A stretch of DNA of 64,000 bases from Saccharomyces uvarum (Eukaryota; Ascomycota; Saccharomycetes; Saccharomycetales; Saccharomycetaceae), in contig OX365935.1 of assembly GCA_947243795.1 (NCBI GenBank), positions 248,001 to 312,000 of the forward strand. Direction: 5' to 3'. The notes under the pieces are model-generated. The model had not been told where the DNA came from. It made no database searches and saw nothing but the letters and a program-made list of their open reading frames with translations. Position numbers and translations under genes: made by a program. Within the stretch, counting starts at the first letter, position 1. The number at the start of each line of letters is the position of its first letter. Of this stretch, positions 45,924-54,821 are shown in pieces.

Positions 45924-48900
45924 ATGATAATATTTGTTTCAGAAGAGCCTGAAAGAAGGTTAGCCATTGTGTCCAACTCATTTGCTCTTGTTCTTAAACC
46001 AGTTGGAAAAAAACTATCAGATAAACCCCTTTGTGCTATTGAACTTCTTCAAAAGGACGATTTGAAAAAATACGGTTTCAAAAGACTCACCTCGCATGAG
46101 ATCTTTGGTGTCGTCGGTCTGATTGAAGTTAATGGCCTATTGTTTGTAGGTGCTATCACTGGTAAGTCGAAAGTCGCGCAACCATGTCCAGGAGAGACAG
46201 TGAACAAAATTTTTGCGGTTGATTTTTTCTGTTTGAATGATAACAGCTGGGACTTTATTGATATCGACTCCTCAGGTTATCCTGTGCTACCTGAGACCGC
46301 TTCCACGGAATACCAAGAAGCTTTGCCCAAACATCCATGTTACGAATTGAAGAAGCTGTTATCCAATGGGTCCTTCTATTACAGTTCAGATTTTGATTTG
46401 ACATCAACCTTACAACACCGTGGATTTGGCCAACACTCATTGAGCACGGATACCTATGAAGAAGAATATATGTGGAACTCTTTTCTAATGCAAGAAATGA
46501 TAACCTACAGAGACCACTTGGATATTAATTTGAAGCAAGTCTTGGATGATGAAGGGTTTTTGACTACCGTTATTCGCGGATTTGCTGAAACGTTTGTCTC
46601 TTATGTTAAAAAATTGAAAGTTGCCGTCACCATTATCTCTAAGCAAAGTTGGAAAAGAGCAGGAACAAGATTTAATGCACGTGGTGTTGATGATGAAGCA
46701 AATGTTGCCAATTTTGTGGAAACAGAATTCATAATGTACTCCAGCCAATACTGTTATGCATTTACACAAATTAGAGGTAGTATACCTGTGTTCTGGGAAC
46801 AAGGCACCTCTCTGATCAACCCGAGGGTACAAATTACTAGATCATTCGAAGCTACTCAGCCAGTGTTTGACAAGCATATCATGAATTCAATAGAAAAATA
46901 CGGGCCCGTTCACGTTGTCAATCTGTTATCAACAAAATCTTCAGAAATTGAGCTTTCAAAGCGATACAAAGAGCATCTGACACACTCAAAAAAGTTGAAT
47001 TTCAACAAAGATGTATTCTTGACAGAGTTCGATTTTCACAAAGAGACTTCTCAGGAAGGGTTTTCCGGTGTCAGGAAAGTTATTCCACTAATAATGGACT
47101 CTCTTCTTTCATCTGGCTATTACTCCTATGATGTTCGGGAAAAAAAAAATATATCCGAGCAACACGGTATATTTAGAACTAATTGTTTAGATTGTTTGGA
47201 TAGAACAAATTTAGCTCAGCAAGTCATTTCATTAGCTGCTTTAAGAACCTTTCTAGAAGATTTTAGATTGATTAGTTCAAACTCTTTCATCGATGATGAT
47301 GATTTTGTTTCCAAGCACAATACCCTCTGGGCTGACCACGGTGATCAGGTCTCCCAAATATATACTGGTACCAATGCTTTAAAGTCTTCATTTTCAAGGA
47401 AGGGTAAAATGTCACTCGCCGGGGCATTATCAGACGCAACAAAGTCAGTCAGCAGAATATATATCAACAACTTTATGGATAAGGAAAAGCAGCAGAATAT
47501 TGATACCTTGTTGGGAAGGTTACCTTACCAGAAAGCAGTACAATTATATGATCCTGTGAATGAATATGTCAGCACCAAGCTTCAAAGCATGTCTGATAAA
47601 TTTACATCCTCCTCCAACATCAGCTTGCTAATAGGTTCGTACAATGTTAATGGGACCACTAAAAAAGCAGATTTATCAAAGTGGTTATTCCCGATAGGCG
47701 AAAAATTCAAACCAGACATCGTCGTATTAGGTCTTCAAGAAGTTATAGAATTATCTGCGGGATCGATTTTAAATGCGGATTACTCGAAGAGTTCATTTTG
47801 GGAAAATTTAGTTGGTGACTGTTTAAATCAGTATGAAGACAAATACCTATTGTTGAGAGTAGAGCAAATGACATCTTTATTGATCTTATTCTTTGTTAAA
47901 GCGGATAAAGCGAAATATGTAAAGCAGGTAGAAGGTGCTACCAAAAAGACAGGTTTTAGAGGTATGGCCGGAAACAAAGGTGCTGTATCCATTAGATTTG
48001 AGTATGGTGCCACTTCGTTTTGTTTTATCAACTCTCATCTTGCAGCAGGTGCCACAAATATCGAAGAACGTCGTAGTGATTACGAAAGTATTGTCAGAGG
48101 TATTACATTTACAAGAACTAAGATGATTCCTCATCACGACTCCATATTCTGGTTAGGCGATATGAACTATAGAATAAATTTACCGAATGAAGACGTTAGA
48201 AGGGAATTATACAACCAAGATGAAGGATATATCGAAAAACTGTTGCACTTTGACCAGCTCACTCAAGGAATAAATGCCGGTAGTGTCTTTAAAGGGTTTA
48301 AAGAACCAACCTTAAAGTTCCGTCCAACATATAAATATGACCCAGGCACGGATACCTATGATTCTTCTGAAAAGGAAAGAACACCATCATGGACGGATAG
48401 AATTATTTACAAAGGGGAAAACCTACTTCCTTTATCTTATTCGGATGCTCCTCTAATGATAAGCGATCACCGACCGGTCTATGCGGCATATAGAGCGAAA
48501 ATAACTTTTATTGATAACAAAGAGAGATTGTCCCTCAAGAAGCGTTTATTTACCGAATATAAACAAGAGCATCCTGAAGAGCCAGGTTCCTTGCTATCTG
48601 AACTTCTCAATCTTGATATAGATGACAAGAGCACCGATAGGCTTGGAAGTCCTTCCGAAGCCTCTTTACTGGATATTGACCCGATATCAACACAACCTAC
48701 AGCGTCTAGCTCCGCCTCTCCATCATCTGTTTCTTTAACTACAGCTTCGCTACAGTCCATCAGAACTCAAGATAACAACCAAGCGCCCATTTCTGTCAAA
48801 AAACCAATATTACGTCCCCCTCCTCCGCCTGCTCATAAGTCTGTGTCACCATCGGCTTCTTTAACAGCAGATGGAAAGTCAGTACCACCACAGACCTCAT

Positions 48901-49250
48901 CAGCCTCAATATCATCTTCAGGAAACATTATACAAGAGAACAAACCGTTGGCACAAAATAGACGAGTTCCGCCTCCTGGATTTAGCCAAAATATTCTAAC
49001 TCCAAAAAGTACTAGTAATTTGGCCTCACCTGTGTCATCCAAAATTGATCTAAACAACAGCGTGGTCGAAACTACGCATCCGACACAAGCTATAAGACAA
49101 CCAACTCCTACATCATCTTTTTCATTATCGATGGATGCGAATAATCAGTCCAGGGACTTACAATCTAATGGAGCTTCCCTTGAGCCGGAAGTAAAAGCCA
49201 AACTGAACAATATGACTCTAGATTCATGGCAACCATTAACTCCTAAATAA
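45924..49250 (+). CDS. INP53: Inp53/Sjl3, synaptojanin-like phosphoinositide phosphatase
   Basis: A 1108-residue two-headed phosphatase. The SAC1 domain (about 1-530) keeps CX5R as CLDCLDR (about 421-427). The 5-phosphatase domain (about 565-855) has GLQEV, GNKGAV, WLGDMNYR, PSWTDR and SDHRPV. The tail is Ser/Pro-rich with RPPPPPAH near 963 for SH3 or clathrin-path partners. It acts in trans-Golgi to endosome traffic and endocytosis. The start MIIFVSEEP is by match; a 15-codon upstream extension begins at GTG. INP52 is the duplicate. Confidence 0.97.
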   Translation: MIIFVSEEPERRLAIVSNSFALVLKPVGKKLSDKPLCAIELLQKDDLKKYGFKRLTSHEIFGVVGLIEVNGLLFVGAITGKSKVAQPCPGETVNKIFAVDFFCLNDNSWDFIDIDSSGYPVLPETASTEYQEALPKHPCYELKKLLSNGSFYYSSDFDLTSTLQHRGFGQHSLSTDTYEEEYMWNSFLMQEMITYRDHLDINLKQVLDDEGFLTTVIRGFAETFVSYVKKLKVAVTIISKQSWKRAGTRFNARGVDDEANVANFVETEFIMYSSQYCYAFTQIRGSIPVFWEQGTSLINPRVQITRSFEATQPVFDKHIMNSIEKYGPVHVVNLLSTKSSEIELSKRYKEHLTHSKKLNFNKDVFLTEFDFHKETSQEGFSGVRKVIPLIMDSLLSSGYYSYDVREKKNISEQHGIFRTNCLDCLDRTNLAQQVISLAALRTFLEDFRLISSNSFIDDDDFVSKHNTLWADHGDQVSQIYTGTNALKSSFSRKGKMSLAGALSDATKSVSRIYINNFMDKEKQQNIDTLLGRLPYQKAVQLYDPVNEYVSTKLQSMSDKFTSSSNISLLIGSYNVNGTTKKADLSKWLFPIGEKFKPDIVVLGLQEVIELSAGSILNADYSKSSFWENLVGDCLNQYEDKYLLLRVEQMTSLLILFFVKADKAKYVKQVEGATKKTGFRGMAGNKGAVSIRFEYGATSFCFINSHLAAGATNIEERRSDYESIVRGITFTRTKMIPHHDSIFWLGDMNYRINLPNEDVRRELYNQDEGYIEKLLHFDQLTQGINAGSVFKGFKEPTLKFRPTYKYDPGTDTYDSSEKERTPSWTDRIIYKGENLLPLSYSDAPLMISDHRPVYAAYRAKITFIDNKERLSLKKRLFTEYKQEHPEEPGSLLSELLNLDIDDKSTDRLGSPSEASLLDIDPISTQPTASSSASPSSVSLTTASLQSIRTQDNNQAPISVKKPILRPPPPPAHKSVSPSASLTADGKSVPPQTSSASISSSGNIIQENKPLAQNRRVPPPGFSQNILTPKSTSNLASPVSSKIDLNNSVVETTHPTQAIRQPTPTSSFSLSMDANNQSRDLQSNGASLEPEVKAKLNNMTLDSWQPLTPK

Positions 49251-49664
49251 TAGCAGATTTTATTTTAGTATGAATGTTTGTATATTGTATAATTTCAAGG
49301 ATTTATTTTGCACCAGAACCGTCTCTTATCTCATTTGAAGCATTATATAAGGATATAAGATAACCGATTTACCCGAGTTGGTTTGTATGGTGATTCAGAT
49401 ATATCAAAGCCGAGACTAGCATCCATTATTTTTATTTAACAGCAGAAGAGACTGAGTTTATGGCAGTTGTCCGGGTCAAAGCTAGAAAAAATTGAGAATA
49501 CAATAAGCTGTAAATCAAAGGTTTGTTGGCGCGAAGGGGGTTTTTAAATCGAAAGGAAAACGAATCGCAGCAGTTTCTAGTCTTGATAGTAATACCAACA
49601 ACCCTTTCTGGCGTAGCTCTCAACTTTCGCTACGATAGTACCTTTTTTTCCGCAAGAAATTACC
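49251..49664. other. INP53 - TFC7 intergenic
   Basis: A 414-base tandem spacer, AT-rich, with no repeat or clear factor site noticed. Confidence 0.55.
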
Positions 49665-50978
49665 ATGGTAGTGAACACAATATACATCGCAAGGCACGGA
49701 TATAGATCCAATTGGCTCCCCGAAGGCCCATACCCAGACCCGCTTACAGGAATTGACAGCGATGTCCCTTTGGCAGAACATGGCGTTCATCAGGCTAAAG
49801 AATTGGCGCATTACCTTTTATCGCTGGACAACCAGCCGGAGGCAGTTTTCACTTCTCCATTTTATAGATGTCTTCAAACAACACAGCCGGTAGCTAAATT
49901 GTTAGAAATTCCTGTTTATTTAGAAAGAGGTATTGGCGAATGGTATAGGCCTGACAGGAAACCTGTCATTCCAGTGCCCGCTGGTTATGAGATATTAAGT
50001 AGATTTTTCCCAGGTATCATCAGCTCGGAATGGGAATCCACTTTAATACCTTGTGAAAAGGGTGAGACTGAGCAGGAGATGTACGCAAGATGTAAAACTT
50101 TTTGGCCTTTATTCATTGAACATGTAGAAAAAGAGTATCCAAACGTTGAATGTATTTTATTGGTTACACATGCTGCATCAAAAATTGCCCTTGGTATGAG
50201 TTTGCTGGGGTTCGCTAATCCACGAATGTCTTTAGATGAAAATGGTAATATAATAAGAAGTGGTAGTTGTTCCTTAGATAAATATGAAGTTCTCAGGAAA
50301 AGCTACGACATTACAGAAGAAGTAGACAATCAAGACCAAACCGCTTTATCGTACATTCCGTTTAGTAATAGAAAATGGGTTCTGACTATGAATGGAAACA
50401 CTGAATTTTTGAGTGGAGGCGAGGAAATGAATTGGAGTTTTGATTGTGTTGTAGAGGCTGGTTCTGATGCTGACATCAAGAGTAGACAAGAGACAAAGAA
50501 AACGAGCTCACCAGTGCCAGAAATGGATGAAACCCCTGAATTGGAAACTGTCTACATCAGCGTTGATATACCTAGCGACAGTTACAAAGAGAAAACTGAA
50601 ATAGCGAATGGTGCAATTCTTCAATATTCTGGTTTAGACACAGATGCTCCACTGTTCCGGATTGGAGATAAGCTGTATGAAGGAAGTTGGGAGAGACTGG
50701 TTGGCACCGAACTTGCGTTTCCAAATGCTGCACACATACATAAGAAAACGGCCAGCTTACTGACATCTACTGAAGGCAGTAAACCAATGACAATTGATCA
50801 AAATACAGAGTTGTCTGCCAATAACGACTCAGACGCACCTAAACAGGAAGACAATGCTAAAATACCGAATTCAACTAACGAAGACGATAATCACTTCGAA
50901 GATAAAGAAGAAAACCAACCCGAGAAGATCTATAGGATAAAAGAACGAATTGTACTAAGTAATGTCCGCCCTATGTAA
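49665..50978 (+). CDS. TFC7: Tfc7, TFIIIC tau55 subunit with histidine-phosphatase fold
   Basis: A 437-residue subunit of the Pol III factor TFIIIC (tauA, partner of tau95). The N-terminal half (about 1-270) is a histidine phosphatase with catalytic RHG (10-12), a second Arg in SPFYRC (64-69) and VTHA with His169. The C-terminal part (about 290-435) makes the beta-barrel that pairs with tau95 and an acidic tail. It belongs with RPO31 and CEX1 here in the making and export of tRNA. Confidence 0.97.
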   Translation: MVVNTIYIARHGYRSNWLPEGPYPDPLTGIDSDVPLAEHGVHQAKELAHYLLSLDNQPEAVFTSPFYRCLQTTQPVAKLLEIPVYLERGIGEWYRPDRKPVIPVPAGYEILSRFFPGIISSEWESTLIPCEKGETEQEMYARCKTFWPLFIEHVEKEYPNVECILLVTHAASKIALGMSLLGFANPRMSLDENGNIIRSGSCSLDKYEVLRKSYDITEEVDNQDQTALSYIPFSNRKWVLTMNGNTEFLSGGEEMNWSFDCVVEAGSDADIKSRQETKKTSSPVPEMDETPELETVYISVDIPSDSYKEKTEIANGAILQYSGLDTDAPLFRIGDKLYEGSWERLVGTELAFPNAAHIHKKTASLLTSTEGSKPMTIDQNTELSANNDSDAPKQEDNAKIPNSTNEDDNHFEDKEENQPEKIYRIKERIVLSNVRPM

Positions 50979-51143
50979 CAAATATTTTGTAAAACAAAAC
51001 ACTTTTTCATAAATGCTAGTGCCATTCGCTATTTGTTGTCTTTCATATATTGAAAGGCGAAAAGCGTGAGGGGGAATAATGGTATAATACAATCAAACTA
51101 AACGAAAAAAAGGAATGGTGTGCTAGCAGGCTCATCAAAAGCA

Positions 51144-51842
51144 ATGTCTACTGATAGCCAATTACCATCTAGCATAATAGATTCTCTATGTTCTAAGTAT
51201 GACATTATTTTGGCTAGCTCTTCTCCCCGAAGATACGAAATCTTACACGATATAATAGGAATCACTGATTTAAAAACAATGGTTCCTACATTTGAAGAAG
51301 ACCTTGATAAAACCAAATACTCTAGTGACCCAATTGGATATGTTCGGGATACCAGCTGGTGCAAAGCGCAAAGCATTATTGAAATTTTGACTGACTACGA
51401 GAACGAAAAAACACATGAAATGGGCAAACCTAAACTCATCGTATGTGCCGATACAATTATTATAGACAAAGATGGAAAGATCTATGAGAAGCCCAAGACG
51501 GAGGAAGTTCAAACGAGATTCTTAATGAAGTTTTGCTATGAAGATGACGAACCTGTTAACGTTGTCACAGCTGTGACGTTGATCAAATGGTATAGTAAGA
51601 ATAACTTCGAACTGGTACCATTCCAAGATGAGACCAAGGTATACTTCGATAACAAGGTTCCATTGGAAATATTGCAAGAGTACGTAAAGAGCGGAGATGG
51701 GCTGAACGTTGGTGGTGGATTCAAGATACAAGGACAAAGTGCGATATTCATTGAAAAAATTGAAGGTGATTATTATAACGTGGTTGGGCTGCCCCTTAAC
51801 AAGACTTTCAAAGGCCTCTATGCTGAGGCTAGTGTAGTGTAA
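51144..51842 (+). CDS. YOR111W: YOR111W, Maf-family nucleotide pyrophosphatase
   Basis: A 232-residue Maf/ASMTL-N family protein. The signature ILASSSPRR (22-30) and CADTII are intact, with GGGFKIQG near the C-terminus. Bacterial and other eukaryotic Maf proteins hydrolyse non-canonical or modified dTTP, UTP and CTP; the yeast protein is little studied. The start MSTDSQLPSS is chosen because the frame further upstream begins at GTG. A minimal uORF (ATG at 51115, three codons) precedes it. It follows TFC7 by 165 bases. Confidence 0.93.
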   Translation: MSTDSQLPSSIIDSLCSKYDIILASSSPRRYEILHDIIGITDLKTMVPTFEEDLDKTKYSSDPIGYVRDTSWCKAQSIIEILTDYENEKTHEMGKPKLIVCADTIIIDKDGKIYEKPKTEEVQTRFLMKFCYEDDEPVNVVTAVTLIKWYSKNNFELVPFQDETKVYFDNKVPLEILQEYVKSGDGLNVGGGFKIQGQSAIFIEKIEGDYYNVVGLPLNKTFKGLYAEASVV

Positions 51843-52230
51843 TTTTTTTACTAGATCTTCCGTTCATTTTGTTGTTCTCTAAAACCTAGGAAGAGAACAA
51901 CGACCCGTATTAATCTTCTTAACGAATAAATATGTTACATGTTCATGCAGGTTCTTACATCCTACAGGTTATTGTTTTTCACCGATTGTAAGTAGAATGT
52001 ATAGCAGTAATATGCCATGTGGCAGTCCAAGTTTTCGCGCTTTTCTATACTATTTTTTTTTTTCGTTTTTCAACTTGAAAAATGTCACTTTCTCTTGTTT
52101 GTTTATACTATTGGATACTAAACATACCTTCTTCAAAACTACAATATTGTCGAGGCAGTAATCCATGAGATAGTATTGTGGAAGTATTTGTGTTCACATT
52201 TATCAAACATACAAAGTTAACAGTCGATTA
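51843..52230. other. YOR111W - CEX1 intergenic
   Basis: A 388-base tandem spacer with a T-rich stretch near 52055. No gene or strong site. Confidence 0.55.
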
Positions 52231-54531
52231 ATGAACTTCTCGAGTATTTTCAAGTCCATTTCTAACTTCCAGTTTCCATACACCATCCAGGAAACTGCCA
52301 CCAATGAAACAGCTCTCTGGCAATCTTTTGATGGAACAAGGAAGGCAGATTCTTTGCCAGTGACTGCTTTTAAAGCCAAAAGGACCCCAGAAAACGCATC
52401 TTTGATCTTGAATGCTGTACATAAGGCCAAAATTTTAAAAATTCCAGGGCTTTGTACTGTGTTAGAGACATTCGATTCAGATCCTCAATCTACATTTATC
52501 GTTACCGAACGAGTGGTTCCGTTTCCTTGGGATGATCTTAGCTGCTTGTCTCAAAACAAATTTGGTATCGAATTAGGAATATCACAGTTATTAACAACTT
52601 TGGGATTTTTGAACAAATTTGTTCTTGGTACACTCTCGAAAGATTCGGTATATATTAATGGTAAGGGAGAGTGGGTATTGTTTGGACTAGAACTTTTTTC
52701 AAGCAAGGAGGGTTTGAGTGCCTTTGAGTTTGCTAGCAAAGCTAGAACGTATTACCAACTGCTCGGCTCACAACTGCCGAGTGAAAATCCAACTACGATT
52801 GATTCAATTAAATTAGGTTTCTTGATAAAGGATCTTATGGGACCTTCTTCTCTTCCAAAGGATTGGGCGGTTAATGTTAATATGATTTTAGAAGGAAGGA
52901 TGACGATCGAGAGTTTCAGAAAGAGGCTAGAAAATACAGAAACTTGGCGTTCTAATCCTTTAATAAACTTCTATCTAGATTTGAAGGAATTGCATATAAA
53001 GGACCCACAGGGAAAATTGACTGTAATGTCAAATTTGGAAAATCTGTACTTGGAGTCAAGAGAGATTTTTCGCAACCTGACACCTGGCATGATCGAAAAT
53101 TTCATTATTCCAGAGCTATGTGATATCATAAAATTGCTAATATCGCAAAGTGTAGCTAGCACAAGCAGCCATGTGGCCACGGACTTCAACGCATCACATA
53201 AACTTGTACCATTCCTAGCAATAATCTTGGATTTGACTTCAGAAACCAACACCTTTCCAGTTGGATTCAATGATCTTATTACCCAAAGTTTCAAACTAAC
53301 TGATAGACAAGTGAGATTTCTTTTGTTGATATATCTACCTAAACTAATAGAACCATTGGGTAAGTCAGAGGTCTCCGGTAAAATATACCCACACTTCAGT
53401 CAAGGTTTGACAGATTCTGATGCCACCCTCAGGTTGCAAACATTAAAGACAATACCATGCATTGTACCATGCTTGACTGAGAGACAGCTGAACAATGAGC
53501 TGCTAAGATTTCTTGCGAAAACACAGGTTGATTCCGATATCGAAATTCGAACATGGACTGTCATCATCATAAGCAAAATTTCGACAATACTATCAACTTC
53601 AGTTGGTAATCGTTCGAATATCTTGGCTACAGCATTTACTAAATCTTTGAAAGATCCTCAAGTGAAACCAAGATTGGCCGCACTTTATGGGTTGGAGAAA
53701 TCAATCGAGTTGTTTGATGTGAATACCATCGCCAACAAGATCTTAACGGTTATTGCTCCTGGTTTACTGGATAAAAGCCCCTTGGTAAGAGATAAAGCAA
53801 AAATGTTATTTGAAATGTATCTGAACAAACTGGAAAAAGAGGCCCAACTAATCCAAGCTAGCGACGATTCTAGCGATTCAAGAGATATGAAGGAAATTGA
53901 CTTTGACAATTACGGTTGTGAAGAAGAAGATTTGAATAAGGAAGATAATCTCCTTGCCGAACAATTTTTGAACAATTTACGCTTGAACTCGCCCTTGGCA
54001 ACATTGCCAAATAGTGTAGCTGACAGCGAAGTCGAATCCACTTGGGACGACAATGGGTGGGATGGAATCGGTGATACTAACAACTTTACGACAAACAACA
54101 CAACGGAACCATCACGCAAACCGGCCAATCGTATGGCTACAACAACCACAAACACGCAAGAAGTCTCTGGGAAACCTGTCGAAATTAGCAAGAGTTGGAA
54201 TGGAGAATTGAACGATAACGACTGGTTGCAAGACGAAAGCGATCCATGGAATGTGCCTGAGGACCATCCGACACCACAGGTCTCAGTTTTAGGAAAGAAA
54301 GTTGCACCTAGTGTAAAGCTTTCGATTAAGAAGAAGAAAACCACGATTCTAGCGCCAAGGGGCGGCAGAACCAATGTCACCACCACCACTACTGCTTCTA
54401 AAGCTTCCACATCTAACAAAACAACGAGAAGTGAATTCAGCAGCAGTGTCCACAGCCAAGTTACCAAGAAAGCCAGTGCAGACAGTTGGGATGATGGTGC
54501 AGATGCAGACCCCTGGGATGCAGATTGGTGA
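52231..54531 (+). CDS. CEX1: Cex1, Scy1-like pseudokinase, tRNA export
   Basis: A 766-residue SCYL-family protein (S. cerevisiae 761). The N-terminal kinase-like region (about 1-250) lacks the normal Gly-rich loop, HRD and DFG, so it is a pseudokinase. HEAT-type repeats follow (about 300-540). The C-terminus is disordered and acidic with Trp-containing motifs, ending DADPWDADW, which resembles coat-binding tails of Scy1 proteins. Cex1 takes tRNA from export receptors Los1 and Msn5 at the pore and also binds COPI. Confidence 0.95.
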   Translation: MNFSSIFKSISNFQFPYTIQETATNETALWQSFDGTRKADSLPVTAFKAKRTPENASLILNAVHKAKILKIPGLCTVLETFDSDPQSTFIVTERVVPFPWDDLSCLSQNKFGIELGISQLLTTLGFLNKFVLGTLSKDSVYINGKGEWVLFGLELFSSKEGLSAFEFASKARTYYQLLGSQLPSENPTTIDSIKLGFLIKDLMGPSSLPKDWAVNVNMILEGRMTIESFRKRLENTETWRSNPLINFYLDLKELHIKDPQGKLTVMSNLENLYLESREIFRNLTPGMIENFIIPELCDIIKLLISQSVASTSSHVATDFNASHKLVPFLAIILDLTSETNTFPVGFNDLITQSFKLTDRQVRFLLLIYLPKLIEPLGKSEVSGKIYPHFSQGLTDSDATLRLQTLKTIPCIVPCLTERQLNNELLRFLAKTQVDSDIEIRTWTVIIISKISTILSTSVGNRSNILATAFTKSLKDPQVKPRLAALYGLEKSIELFDVNTIANKILTVIAPGLLDKSPLVRDKAKMLFEMYLNKLEKEAQLIQASDDSSDSRDMKEIDFDNYGCEEEDLNKEDNLLAEQFLNNLRLNSPLATLPNSVADSEVESTWDDNGWDGIGDTNNFTTNNTTEPSRKPANRMATTTTNTQEVSGKPVEISKSWNGELNDNDWLQDESDPWNVPEDHPTPQVSVLGKKVAPSVKLSIKKKKTTILAPRGGRTNVTTTTTASKASTSNKTTRSEFSSSVHSQVTKKASADSWDDGADADPWDADW

Positions 54532-54728
54532 TTCTAAGTCTTATATATTATATAGTTTACATATAATAAAAAGATGTATTCTAGCTCTTCTTTGTTATTC
54601 AAGAAACCCACGCTCGTGCCCCGCGATTTCTCCGTTGAGAAGTGGAGGAAAAAGGAAGGGTCCCTTTAATTCATGTAGTGAATGGAGCATATGCTAAAAC
54701 AGTCTTCACAGAAGAACTTTACAGTACC

Positions 54729-54821
54729 ATGGATGGGCCCAAACAAGAACTAATTGGGAACAACAGTGGACATACGAACAATACACGTCTGACAGATCCT
54801 GATACCGAAAAACTACTAGCC
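54729..54821 (+). other. in-frame 31-codon extension upstream of the AZF1 start
   Basis: An ATG at 54729 is in frame with AZF1 with no stop before 54822, and would add MDGPKQELIGNNS and further residues ending KLLA. The open frame continues left to at least 54642 without another in-frame ATG. Two out-of-frame ATGs (54673, 54682) precede it. Confidence 0.4.
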
